A DNA stretch of 64,000 bases from Mycobacterium sp. DL (lineage in GTDB: Bacteria; Actinomycetota; Actinomycetes; Mycobacteriales; Mycobacteriaceae). Where the stretch lies: the NCBI RefSeq assembly GCF_039729195.1, contig NZ_CP155796.1, positions 2,976,001 to 3,040,000 on the forward strand, written 5' to 3'. The position numbers and the translations under genes were made by a program. Positions within the stretch are counted from its first letter, which is position 1, and each line of letters starts with the position of its first letter. Shown here in pieces: positions 8,332 to 17,070 of the stretch. The notes under the pieces are model-generated. The model was given only the letters and a program-made list of their open reading frames with translations, made no database searches and was not told the origin of the DNA.

Positions 8332-8997
8332 CTACGTCAGCTCGGACCCAGGCGCCCGGACGACCATCGGCACGGCGGGAAAATACCTCGCCATCTCTGA
8401 GCGCGACCGCCGGAGCGCGGCCGTTCCGTAGCCCTTCTTCCGGTGTTCGGGGTGGATCCACACCCTGACGTTCACCTCGCCGCGCTCGAGTTCGCCGAAC
8501 ACCATCCCGACCTTCACCGTCTCCACCACCGCGACGAACCACGCGGCATCCTCCTGGCTGATGCGGCGCTGCGCGAATCGCATTTCGTCGTCGATCGGTT
8601 GCGCGGGCTGACCGGATCCATCGCCGGCGGCACCCACTTCTTCCAACCTGGCGGCAAAGATGTCCCGGTCTGGATCACCGGCGAACGGGCGCAGAGTCAC
8701 GCTGTCATCCGAACTCGCCGGGCGCTCGTTCAGTGTGAATGTCAGCTGACTGTTGAGGTCGTCGAGCTCTGCGGCGATCCTGCGGCGCGAGTCCTTGGTC
8801 AGCTGATCGAACGCCATGCTCATCACCGCCTCCGCACCTCGCGTCGAGGTATTCAACAGTGCAGCGATAGCCGCGACCGCGGTGGTCCTGTCGTCGGATT
8901 CCACGATCAGGTCGAGAACCTCATGGCGACGATTCAGCGCGGACAGCAGAGCATCGGCGATTTCACGACGGGCCGCCGTCTGATCCTGATCGGTCAT
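8332..8997 (-). CDS. GNAT acetyltransferase with GyrA-like N-terminal segment
   Basis: 221 residues. The C-terminal half (about 100-221) is a GNAT fold with VRVWIHPEHRKKGYGTAALR, where R/KxxGYG/A is the acetyl-CoA pyrophosphate loop. The N-terminal half contains SALNRRHEVLDLIVES and AALLNTSTRGAEAVMSMAFD. These resemble the helices of DNA gyrase A around its C-gate and tower region, including the LTKDSRRRIAAELDDL coiled coil. Such GyrA-like plus GNAT proteins occur in actinobacteria and their role is unclear. I place the start at the ATG at 8997; an adjacent GTG at 9000 is possible. The acceptor substrate is unknown. Confidence 0.7.
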   Translation of the reverse strand: MTDQDQTAARREIADALLSALNRRHEVLDLIVESDDRTTAVAAIAALLNTSTRGAEAVMSMAFDQLTKDSRRRIAAELDDLNSQLTFTLNERPASSDDSVTLRPFAGDPDRDIFAARLEEVGAAGDGSGQPAQPIDDEMRFAQRRISQEDAAWFVAVVETVKVGMVFGELERGEVNVRVWIHPEHRKKGYGTAALRRSRSEMARYFPAVPMVVRAPGSELT

Positions 8998-9052
8998 CAC
9001 CTCAGCCTAGTTCTGCGGACCGTACTGGACCGGCTACCGGCTGATCTGGTTC

Positions 9053-10987
9053 TCAGACTGTGCGGGCCAGCCGGTCTGCGAGCAGGGCGGCGAACTTTGC
9101 TGGATCGTCGGGAGTGCCTCCTTCGGCGAGAAGGGCTGTGCCGTAGAGCAATTCTGCGGTTTCCCCCAAAGATTGGTCGTCACCGCGGTCTTTGACGGCT
9201 TCCCGCAATCCGGTGACCAGAGGGTGATTCGCATTGAGTTCCAGAATGCGCTTCCCGACCGGAACCTCCTGTCCGGAGGCTTGGTAGATCCGCGCGAGTG
9301 CCGGCGTGATGCCGAAGGTATCGGTGATCAGACATGCCGGCGACTCGGTCAGTCGGGTGGACAGTCGCACTTCTTTGACGTGATCAGCCAAGCTCTGTTG
9401 CAACCAGTTCAGCAGATCAGCGAACTCTTTCTCCTGCTCCTCGCGTTCGGCGTTGGTGGTGTCCCCGTCGGAATCGAGGTCGACTTCCCCGCGGGCTACC
9501 GACTGAAGCGGCTTGCCGTCGAATTCGGTGATCGTTTCCACCCAGACCTCGTCGACGGGGTCGGTGAGCAGTAGCACTTCGTAGCCCTTTGCCTTGAACG
9601 CCTCCAGGTGCGGTGATTTCAGCAGTTGCTGACGCGTTTCCCCAGTTGCGTAGTAGATCTGCGCCTGTCCGTCCTTCATTCGGGAGACGTAGTCGGCGAG
9701 GGTGGTGGGTTCGTCCTCGCTGTGTGTCGAGGCGAACGACGAGATGTGCAGCAGGGTGTCCTGGTTGTCGAGGTCCGACAGCAGACCCTCTTTGAGCACC
9801 CGTCCGAACTGGGTCCAGAAGGTCAGGTAGTCCTCCGGGCGCTCGGACTGCAGATCCTTGATCGTGGAAAGCACCTTCTTGGTGAGACGACGACGGATCG
9901 CCTTGACCTGCCGGTCTTGTTGCAGGATTTCGCGGGAAACGTTGAGTGACATGTCCTGCGCGTCGACCACACCCTTGACGAAACGCAGGTACTCGGGCAT
10001 CAACTGGTCGCAGTCGTCCATGATGAAGACGCGTTTGACGTACAGCTGAATCCCGATGCTGTCGCGGTTGAACAGGTCGAACGGGGCGTGCGACGGGATG
10101 AAGAGCAGGGCCTGGTATTCGAAGGTTCCCTCGGCCTTCATCGGGATGATCTCGAGCGGCTCGTCCCACGCATGGGCGATGTGCTTGTAGAACTCGTGGT
10201 ATTCCTCGTCGGAGACGTCGTCTCGGGATCTGGCCCACAGCGCCTTCATCGAATTCAGCGTCTCGGTTTCGGTGGTCACGACCACCTCACCGCCGTCCTC
10301 TTCGGGCGGTGTGCGTCGCTCGACGTTCATCCGGATAGGCCAGGCGATGAAGTCGGAGTACTTCTTGACCAGCTCCCTGATCTTCGCCTCCGAGGTGTAG
10401 TCGTGTAGCTCGTCCTCGGCGTCTTCAGGCTTGAGGTGCAGCGTGACCGCTGTGCCTTGCGGGGATTCACCAACGGTCGAATCGACGGTTTCGATCGTGT
10501 AGGTGCCCTGTCCGCTGGATTCCCAGCGCGTCGCCTCGCTCTCGCCGGCTTTTCGGGTGAGCAATTCGACGGTGTCGGCCGCCATGAACGTCGAGTAGAA
10601 GCCGATGCCGAATTGGCCGATCAGTTCCTGGGACGCGTCCGCGTTCTGTGCCTCGCGCAACTGTTCGCGCAGTTCAGCGGTGCCCGATTTGGCCAGCGTG
10701 CCGATGAGCCCCACAACCTCGTCCCGCGTCATGCCGATTCCGTTGTCGCGAACAGTCAGCGTGCGTGCAGCCTTGTCCACCTCGATCTCGATGTGTAGGT
10801 CGGACGTGTCGACCTCGAGGTCCTTGTTCCGGAACGCTTCGATGCGCAACTTGTCCAGGGCGTCGGACGCGTTGGAGATCAGCTCCCGCAGGAACGAGTC
10901 CTTGTTGGAGTAGATCGAATGGACCATCAGATCGAGCAGTTGGCGCGCCTCGGCCTGAAACTCCATCTGTTCGACATGCGCGTTCAT
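9053..10987 (-). CDS. htpG: Hsp90-family molecular chaperone HtpG
   Basis: 644 residues, the normal size for bacterial HtpG. The N-terminal GHKL ATPase has ELISNASDALDKLR, DNGIGM and GQFGIGFYS. The middle domain carries DSIGIQLYVKRVFI, DLPLNVSRE-like QDMSLNVSREILQQ, and the C-terminal dimerisation domain ends near the C-terminus. The chaperone refolds client proteins under stress in the cytosol. The frame is open to 11197, but homology starts at MNAHVEQMEFQAEARQ (ATG 10987), with GGAGGAA-type sequence upstream. It is divergent from the sulfatase. Confidence 0.97.
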   Translation of the reverse strand: MNAHVEQMEFQAEARQLLDLMVHSIYSNKDSFLRELISNASDALDKLRIEAFRNKDLEVDTSDLHIEIEVDKAARTLTVRDNGIGMTRDEVVGLIGTLAKSGTAELREQLREAQNADASQELIGQFGIGFYSTFMAADTVELLTRKAGESEATRWESSGQGTYTIETVDSTVGESPQGTAVTLHLKPEDAEDELHDYTSEAKIRELVKKYSDFIAWPIRMNVERRTPPEEDGGEVVVTTETETLNSMKALWARSRDDVSDEEYHEFYKHIAHAWDEPLEIIPMKAEGTFEYQALLFIPSHAPFDLFNRDSIGIQLYVKRVFIMDDCDQLMPEYLRFVKGVVDAQDMSLNVSREILQQDRQVKAIRRRLTKKVLSTIKDLQSERPEDYLTFWTQFGRVLKEGLLSDLDNQDTLLHISSFASTHSEDEPTTLADYVSRMKDGQAQIYYATGETRQQLLKSPHLEAFKAKGYEVLLLTDPVDEVWVETITEFDGKPLQSVARGEVDLDSDGDTTNAEREEQEKEFADLLNWLQQSLADHVKEVRLSTRLTESPACLITDTFGITPALARIYQASGQEVPVGKRILELNANHPLVTGLREAVKDRGDDQSLGETAELLYGTALLAEGGTPDDPAKFAALLADRLARTV

Positions 10988-11033
10988 AGTTTTCCGTTCC
11001 TCCGCACAGAGCTTGTTGCGAATACCCGGCCAG

Positions 11034-11039
11034 ATAATA
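11034..11039 (-). promoter_or_regulatory. Candidate -10 element of htpG
   Basis: On the minus strand TATTAT lies 47 bases upstream of the htpG start in an otherwise GC-rich region, and is the best SigA-type -10 there. No convincing -35 stands at 16-18 bases. No CIRCE (HrcA) repeat was seen. Confidence 0.4.
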
Positions 11040-11468
11040 CAAAGCGCGTGGCCAGCGTGTGTGCTGCCGACAAATGGAGGACGCGCGCCGACAGGCTCAC
11101 GACGTCCACCCTGCCACCAATCGGTCTTCGGCATCACGTGTTCGTTGTTCCCGATCTCCACAACGCAACCGCCGCAGCGCGGCACGAAGCCCGACACGGT
11201 CTACGGATCCTGGTCGGCACCATCGACGCTCACCGATAGCGTTGCAGCGCAACAGATTCACAACCACGGTGCCGGGCGCCTCATCTGTTTCGGGTGATGC
11301 CTCGCGCCCTGGCGCCGCGAGGATCGGATGCGGATCATGCTGCGCGGCCGCGATCTTGAAACCGCGAGCCCCTGGCGAATTCTCGATGAGAAACCCGGTA
11401 CCCGAACAAGATCACAGTCCTACTGTGTGAAGCACATATGCAGTGCCATAAACGAAAGTGAGGGCGCG
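11040..11468. other. Long divergent intergenic region between htpG and sulfatase
   Basis: About 430 bases without a convincing gene. Open frames exist through it (an in-frame extension of the sulfatase from 11328, and one of htpG to 11197), but neither extension resembles its family. No clear operator, RNA or repeat was recognised. Confidence 0.5.
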
Positions 11469-13010
11469 ATGCCCAACGGAAAGCCGAATATCGTGGTCAT
11501 CTGGGGAGACGACATCGGCATCTCGAATCTGAGCTGTTACAGCGACGGCGTGATGGGTTACCGGACCCCGAACATCGATCGGATCGCCAAGGAGGGTATG
11601 CGGTTCACCGATTCGTACGGTGAGCAAAGCTGCACTGCAGGCAGGGCGGCCTTCATCAGTGGACAAAGCGTGTACCGGACCGGAATGAGCAAGGTGGGCA
11701 TACCCGGTGCCGACATCGGCTGGGCCGCTGAGGATCCCACGATTGCCGAGTTGCTGAAGCCGCTCGGCTACGCGACGGGCCAGTTCGGCAAGAACCACTT
11801 CGGAGACTTGAACAAGTACCTCCCGACGGTGCATGGCTTCGACGAGTTCTACGGCAACCTCTACCACCTCAACGCCGAGGAGGAGCCGGAGAGTTACGAC
11901 TACCCCCACGAGGACCGCTACCCGAGGCTGTACAACCTCGCCAAGCCCCGTGGCGTGATGAAGTGCAAGGCCATCGACGAGGTATCGACCGAGGCCGACG
12001 ATCCGAAGTACGGCCCGGTCGGCAAGCAGATCATCGAGGACACCGGCCCACTGACCACGAAGCGGATGGAGACCATCGACGACGACATCGCCGACGCGAC
12101 GGTCGACTACATCAAACGCCAGCATGATGCCGCCAACCCGTTCTTCGTCTGGTGCAACTTCACGCATATGCACCTGTACACCCATCTCAAGCCGGAGAGT
12201 CGGGGGCAGGCGGGACTGTGGCAGTCCGAGTACCACGATGCGATGATCGACCACGACCGCAACGTCGGGACGGTCCTCGATGTCCTCGACGAACTCGGCA
12301 TCGCCGACGACACCATCGTCATCTACTCCACGGACAACGGACCGCACCGCAACACGTGGCCGGACGCGGGCACCACACCGTTCCGCAGCGAGAAGGACAC
12401 CAACTGGGAAGGGGCGTTCCGGGTTCCGGAACTCGTCCGGTGGCCGGGCAAGATCGAGGCCGGTGCGGTTTCCAATGAGATCATCCAGCACCACGACTGG
12501 CTGCCGACCCTCCTCGCCGCCGCGGGTGAACCTGAGATCAGCGACAAACTGCGCACGGGGCACACCGTCGGTGATGCCGACTACAAGGTGCATATCGATG
12601 GTTACAACCTGCTGCCGTATCTGACAGGCGAGGTTGAGGAGAGCCCCCGGCGCGGCTTCTTCTATTTCTCCGACGACGGCGACCTGGTCGCGATGCGCTT
12701 CGAGAACTGGAAGATCGTGTTCATGGAGCAGCGCTGCCAGGGCACGCTGCGCATCTGGGCGGAGCCGTTCACACCACTTCGGGTGCCCAAGCTGTTCAAC
12801 CTGCGCACCGATCCCTATGAGTACGCCGATATCACCTCGAACACCTACTACGAGTGGCTGTTGCGCCACGACTATTTCGTCTTCTACGCCACCGCGATGG
12901 CGACGAAATTCTTGGAGACGTTCAAGGACTTCCAACCGCGGCACGCTCCAGCCAGTTTCAGCGTCGATCAGGCGGTTGAGAAGCTCCACTCGTTCCTGGC
13001 CAAGGACTAG
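11469..13010 (+). CDS. Arylsulfatase (type I, formylglycine-dependent)
   Basis: 513 residues of the alkaline-phosphatase superfamily. It opens KPNIVVIWGDDIGISN, with the metal-binding Asp pair at 14-15. The sulfatase signature C-T-A-G-R is at 55-59, where Cys55 would be converted to formylglycine. Downstream GQFGKNHFGD, FTHMHLYTH and IVIYSTDNGPH supply further metal and substrate ligands. It hydrolyses a sulfate ester; no signal peptide is seen, so it may act in the cytosol. The start at ATG 11469 is chosen because homology begins there, with GAGGGCG just upstream. Sulfate scavenging fits the sulfur theme of the exporters at the start of the window, but they are not adjacent. Confidence 0.93.
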   Translation: MPNGKPNIVVIWGDDIGISNLSCYSDGVMGYRTPNIDRIAKEGMRFTDSYGEQSCTAGRAAFISGQSVYRTGMSKVGIPGADIGWAAEDPTIAELLKPLGYATGQFGKNHFGDLNKYLPTVHGFDEFYGNLYHLNAEEEPESYDYPHEDRYPRLYNLAKPRGVMKCKAIDEVSTEADDPKYGPVGKQIIEDTGPLTTKRMETIDDDIADATVDYIKRQHDAANPFFVWCNFTHMHLYTHLKPESRGQAGLWQSEYHDAMIDHDRNVGTVLDVLDELGIADDTIVIYSTDNGPHRNTWPDAGTTPFRSEKDTNWEGAFRVPELVRWPGKIEAGAVSNEIIQHHDWLPTLLAAAGEPEISDKLRTGHTVGDADYKVHIDGYNLLPYLTGEVEESPRRGFFYFSDDGDLVAMRFENWKIVFMEQRCQGTLRIWAEPFTPLRVPKLFNLRTDPYEYADITSNTYYEWLLRHDYFVFYATAMATKFLETFKDFQPRHAPASFSVDQAVEKLHSFLAKD

Positions 13011-13050
13011 AGCCGAGTCGACGGCTGTTTCATTCGCCCGGATGACGGAC

Positions 13051-13080
13051 GGCCCCCTCGTCGCCGAGGGGGCCGCCTTT
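13051..13080 (+). terminator. Rho-independent-like hairpin after the sulfatase
   Basis: A 10-bp GC stem, GGCCCCCTCG-TCGC-CGAGGGGGCC (13051-13060 / 13065-13074), followed by GCCTTT. The T tract is short, as is usual in mycobacteria. It stands between the convergent sulfatase and GjpA-like genes and may serve both. Confidence 0.7.
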
Positions 13081-13095
13081 CAATGCAACTGCGAG

Positions 13096-14574
13096 TCAGT
13101 CGTCGCTGCCCGAACTGCTGCTGTCCGACTTGCTGCTCTCGGACTTTTCACTGTCCGACTTGCTGCTGTCGGCGCCACGCTTCGGCTTCTCAGCGTCGGC
13201 ATCCTTGCCGGTGTCACTGTCCGACTCAGCTTCGCCTGCCGATGAATCCGCATCGTCGGCGTCCTCGTCGGCAACCGTCTCGGTGTTGTCGGCATCCTCC
13301 TCGGTGACGGCATCCTCATCGGTCGCCGTCTCCTCGTCGGTCGCGGTCTCCTCGTCGGTCGCGGTCTCCTCGTCGGTCGCGGTCTCCTCCTCGGTCGTGG
13401 TTTCCTCCTCGACCTCGTCGGCTACTGGCGCCACGTCCTCACCGGCGGGGGCCGGTTCGGTCGACTCGGCCTCGCCGTCGACGGCCGTTGCCGTCTCCTC
13501 GTCGGTGGTTTCAGCACTGACGTTGAGCGCCACCAGATCTGCGTCCGAGGCGAGATCGGTCGACGACACCTTCGCCAGCAGCGCATCGGCCGTCTCGGCG
13601 CCGTCACCCTCCGACTCCTCGGACAGCGCTGCGATGGCCGCGGCGATCGTCTTGGGGAGCTGGACGAAGAACGCATCGATCGGGCCACCCTCGGTGAAGA
13701 TGCCCGGGAACGTCTCCCACTCGGGGGAGATGCTGGCCTGGTAGCCGTTGAAGAAGGCGTTGAGGACCTTGGCCGGCGCATTGATGACTTCGCTGACGGC
13801 GGTCACCCAGTCACCCTCGTACAGCGAGCCCGACACCACGTTGAGGATATCGGTGAGCTGGTAGATCGCGGTGATCGGCGGGCCGAGCAGTGAGTAGGCG
13901 TAGCCGGTGGTGGTGGTGTCGCCGACGAACAGCGCGTCGAGGACCGCACCGATGGTCGGTGCGCCGAAGTCCCGCGCGATCTGCCCGGGAATCTCGAAGG
14001 AGGGGTACAGCGGCCAGCCCGCTTCGCCCAGACCGAAGAGCCCCCAGCTGACAACGTTGGCGAACGCCTGGGTGAACTGGCCCTGCATGACGAAGTCCCA
14101 CGCTTCTTCCAGCGCGACCGGGAGTTCGGCGAAGTGCTCGGTCAATCCGGCGTTGGACTCGGCGAACCCGGCGTTGAGGGTCTCCAGGTACGTCGGCAGA
14201 TTGTTGAAGAACTGCTCGAGGCCGGGAGCCGGGTTGAACACCGCTTGGGCGATCTCGGAGTAGAGCGAACCGGTGGTGATGACCTCCCACGCAGCGGGCA
14301 GGCCCTCGGTCACGATGGCATTGCCCTGGGTGCCCAGGTTCGCGACCGTGCCGGTGATCGTTTCGCCCCATGTGGCGAACGGATCGACCCACGCCGAGAG
14401 CTCGACAGCGCGGTCCTGCAGGGCAGGCACGGCCGGGGCGACGGGATTAATCGCGATGACGGAGGCGCCCGCGAGCGCGACACCAGCAATCAGCAATTTC
14501 TTGTCACGAGGGGCGGAAGGTCCGGGGATAGACCAAAAACTGCGGTCTGCACCGCCGCTTAGAGCTAACTGCAT
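13096..14574 (-). CDS. GjpA-like surface protein with long acidic/Ser-rich tail (copy 2)
   Basis: 492 residues. Residues 25-50 (KLLIAGVALAGASVIAINPV) match the signature of the copy at 5832-6938. The body (about 60-330) is hydrophobic and aromatic with repeated FGxPTIGA/LLGPPITAIYQL-type segments seen in mycobacterial proteins annotated as porin GjpA. The tail (about 340-492) is Asp/Glu/Thr-rich with four DEETAT repeats and ends in a Lys/Ser-rich SKSDSEKSESSKSDSSSSGS stretch. Presumably envelope-located. The ATG at 14574 has AGGAG at good spacing. An IdeR-like box overlaps its predicted promoter, so iron repression is likely. Confidence 0.65.
   Translation of the reverse strand: MQLALSGGADRSFWSIPGPSAPRDKKLLIAGVALAGASVIAINPVAPAVPALQDRAVELSAWVDPFATWGETITGTVANLGTQGNAIVTEGLPAAWEVITTGSLYSEIAQAVFNPAPGLEQFFNNLPTYLETLNAGFAESNAGLTEHFAELPVALEEAWDFVMQGQFTQAFANVVSWGLFGLGEAGWPLYPSFEIPGQIARDFGAPTIGAVLDALFVGDTTTTGYAYSLLGPPITAIYQLTDILNVVSGSLYEGDWVTAVSEVINAPAKVLNAFFNGYQASISPEWETFPGIFTEGGPIDAFFVQLPKTIAAAIAALSEESEGDGAETADALLAKVSSTDLASDADLVALNVSAETTDEETATAVDGEAESTEPAPAGEDVAPVADEVEEETTTEEETATDEETATDEETATDEETATDEDAVTEEDADNTETVADEDADDADSSAGEAESDSDTGKDADAEKPKRGADSSKSDSEKSESSKSDSSSSGSDD
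13319..13396. repeat. 18-bp tandem repeat encoding DEETAT
   Basis: About four near-perfect copies of GTCGGTCGCGGTCTCCTC on the plus strand, which read as the hexapeptide repeat DEETAT in the acidic tail of the GjpA-like protein. The copy number probably varies between strains. Confidence 0.8.
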
Positions 14575-14624
14575 GGTTCTCCTGTAGTCACAGTGGGGAC
14601 GGGTGGCCACTACGGGCCAAGCGC

Positions 14625-14653
14625 AGGTTAGTTGAGGCTTACCTACCCCACAA
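14625..14653 (-). promoter_or_regulatory. Promoter with overlapping IdeR-like iron box
   Basis: On the minus strand TTGTGG (14653-14648) and TAACCT (14630-14625) are spaced by 17 bases, an acceptable SigA-type -35/-10. Across spacer and -10 lies TTAGTTGAGGCTTACCTAC (14628-14646, plus strand), which matches 15 of 19 positions of the IdeR consensus TTAGGTTAGGCTAACCTAA. A predicted transcript would start near 14618, 44 bases before the GjpA-like ATG. A further half-site-like GTAGGTAG lies just upstream. Overlap with the -10 is the layout of IdeR-repressed promoters. Confidence 0.6.
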
Positions 14654-14986
14654 GAGCTACCTACTACGGCTAACTTTGTGGCGCCTGTCACGGCGGCGCT
14701 CACACGGCGCGACTTCCTCCCGGCAGTGCGGCGGCGACAGCAGTCGGGCAACTCGGCGATTCCTGGTGGCCGGAGTGCGTTGAGGGCGTAATTTACGGTG
14801 CAGCCAGTTCACCGAGAAGTGAGACAGCTATGCGGCCACCGACGGTCATACGACGATCTCGTGTCTCCGTTGTGTCCGACCCCTCTGCACGGTTCGGTGA
14901 CGACATCCCGCTCACCGCATCCGGAGACACCTAAGTTCACTCCCACACGCCTCGCTGCTGTGCGCGTGGCATCGAAAGGAACATCC
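14654..14986. other. Upstream region of the phosphodiesterase gene
   Basis: About 330 bases between the iron-box promoter and the ATG at 14987. The phosphodiesterase frame is open back to 14798, but that stretch has no signal peptide and no RBS-supported start. I see no RNA gene or clear operator. Confidence 0.4.
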
Positions 14987-17065
14987 ATGGGGTACGCCAG
15001 GCACATCGGTCGCGTCGGAGCGCTAGCAGTGACGCTGGGGGTGGGAGTGGCCCTGGCGTCCGCACCGGGCGTCGCGTCCGCCGAACCGTCGAGCACATCG
15101 TCGACCAGCGACACATCGACGTCGAGCGCCTCGACCTCGTCGACCTCTCCGAGCCGCGATTCGGCAGCGAAAGAGCGCACCGAGAAACGGGATTCGTCGA
15201 AACCGCGGGATACCACCACAGACGGCGGTGACGATAGCGACTCCGACGACGGCGCCACGACCGACACCGGGAGCGAGGACGACGAGAACCTGTCGGCGGC
15301 GGAGGACGAGGCGGACCGCGGAGACGGTCGACGGACAACAAAGCGGTCCACGGTCACGCTGGACGCGGATGCGCCGGATGACTCCGATGCCCACGATGAC
15401 TTTGGTGCGGCGGACGCCCCGGTGACCGTCGATACCCCCGACTCCGCCGAAGCCACGACCACCGCGCTGACGACGACCGCGGTGGACACCGCCGACGCGC
15501 CCACCATTCCTGCCGTCTCGGCACTGACGCCTCCGGTGTCCGCGAAGCGCCCCACGGTAGTGAGCGTGGTTCCCATCGCCGAGTCCGCAGTGCTGCCGCC
15601 GCTGGCGGATCCGGCTCCGCAGACACCTCCGATCCAGGCGCCGGTGATGTTGGCGGCACTGGCCGCAGTGCGAGATGAACTCGAGCGGAACACCCTGCGC
15701 CGCAACGCGACCGCCGTTCCGCAAGCCGCAGCGCTGCCTGCGGATCCCTCACCGAACGTGCTGGTGATCGGTGTCGACGGAACGAACCTCAGCAGGGTGC
15801 TGGCAGATCCAGCCAATGTCAATTTCTTCGAGTTGATGCAGGGCGGAACCACTGCCGCGGCCAGCATCGCCGGCCACACCACGATCTCCAACCCGTCGTG
15901 GTCTTCCATCCTCACCGGCGCGTGGGGCGAGACGACGGGCGTGATCAACAACGTCTTCACGCCGTGGACCTACGACAACTGGCCCACCGTGTTCAACCAA
16001 CTCGAGGCCGCCAATTCGGATATCCAGACGACATCGATTGCCAACTGGGACGTCATCTCGGCGATCGCGGCCGCCGGCGCCGATCCCGCCGACATCGTGC
16101 GGAACATCTACCAGATCGAGGGTGACACCAACTGGTTGCTCACCGACGACGCGGTCGGTGACGCGACGGAGGCCGCGATCGCGGCAGCCAGCGCCGCGGT
16201 CCCGAACTTCGTCTTCAGCTACTTCGTCGGCGTCGACGAGAACGGGCACATGTACGGCGGCGCATCGGAGGAGTACGCGGCGGCGCTGAACAACTTCGAC
16301 AGGAATCTCGGGGAGATCCTGGACGCGGTGAACGCATGGGAAACGCTGACCGGGGAGCAGTGGACCATCATCATGGTCACCGACCACGGCCATCAGCCCC
16401 AGCAGGGTCTCGGCCACGGATTCCAGTCACCAGATGAGACATCAACTTTTGTCATCGCCAACAACCCGCTGATCTTCGCCGAGGGCGGAATCAACCTGCA
16501 GTACCAGATCGTCGACGTCACCCCGACCGTGCTCGACATTTTCGGCGGCCCGCCTCCTGTTGATGCCGACGGTGTGTCCCTGACCGAACTCGGTGACAGC
16601 ACCGTCTTCCCGATCAACGACGACGAGGCGCTGCGCGTCGCGCTTCAAGACGCGATCGGCATGTACGGCTATCCCGATATCGGCACCCAGCTCGCGTTGG
16701 GGCTGCGCACGATCGTCACGTCGGTGCCGTACTTCGTCTTCGGCATCACCAATGAGCTCACCTCGGCACTGCAGGGGATCGCTGAGCAGGACATCTTCCT
16801 GATCAGCTTCCTGGCGCGGCTGGCCATTCTGCCGGTCCAGTTCATCGGCGATCTCGCGTACGTGGCGACGAACTTCGCGGCCCAGATCGTCGCCGGACTG
16901 ACCGGCGTGACCGGTGCCAGCATCTTCCCGTTGTGGCCCCCGGCTGCTCCGTCGTTCCCGACCACACCCGAAGAGGCGACGACGCTGGAAGCCCTGCTGG
17001 CCTGTGGAGACACGCGCGGCGTGGGTGCGGCGATGTTCTGCGGCGACGGCGACATCGCGGTCTGA
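14987..17065 (+). CDS. Secreted type I phosphodiesterase / nucleotide pyrophosphatase-like protein
   Basis: 692 residues. A signal peptide (to about VASA|EP, residue 32) is followed by a long low-complexity linker of Ser/Thr, then Asp/Glu and Pro/Ala (about 33-250). The catalytic domain of the NPP/alkaline-phosphatase superfamily runs about 255-550: NVLVIGVDGTN (metal Asp), GHTTISNPSWSSILTG (nucleophile Thr region), and MVTDHGHQPQQGLGHG (metal Asp/His ligands). The C-terminal 130 residues are hydrophobic. It would hydrolyse phosphodiesters or phosphoesters outside the membrane. The start is the ATG with GAAAGGA seven bases upstream. It is divergent from the iron-box gene. Confidence 0.8.
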   Translation: MGYARHIGRVGALAVTLGVGVALASAPGVASAEPSSTSSTSDTSTSSASTSSTSPSRDSAAKERTEKRDSSKPRDTTTDGGDDSDSDDGATTDTGSEDDENLSAAEDEADRGDGRRTTKRSTVTLDADAPDDSDAHDDFGAADAPVTVDTPDSAEATTTALTTTAVDTADAPTIPAVSALTPPVSAKRPTVVSVVPIAESAVLPPLADPAPQTPPIQAPVMLAALAAVRDELERNTLRRNATAVPQAAALPADPSPNVLVIGVDGTNLSRVLADPANVNFFELMQGGTTAAASIAGHTTISNPSWSSILTGAWGETTGVINNVFTPWTYDNWPTVFNQLEAANSDIQTTSIANWDVISAIAAAGADPADIVRNIYQIEGDTNWLLTDDAVGDATEAAIAAASAAVPNFVFSYFVGVDENGHMYGGASEEYAAALNNFDRNLGEILDAVNAWETLTGEQWTIIMVTDHGHQPQQGLGHGFQSPDETSTFVIANNPLIFAEGGINLQYQIVDVTPTVLDIFGGPPPVDADGVSLTELGDSTVFPINDDEALRVALQDAIGMYGYPDIGTQLALGLRTIVTSVPYFVFGITNELTSALQGIAEQDIFLISFLARLAILPVQFIGDLAYVATNFAAQIVAGLTGVTGASIFPLWPPAAPSFPTTPEEATTLEALLACGDTRGVGAAMFCGDGDIAV

Positions 17066-17070
17066 GACCC

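Noticed and set aside
11412..12989. 525-residue frame opposite the sulfatase
   Set aside because: Antisense shadow; the plus-strand protein has all sulfatase motifs.
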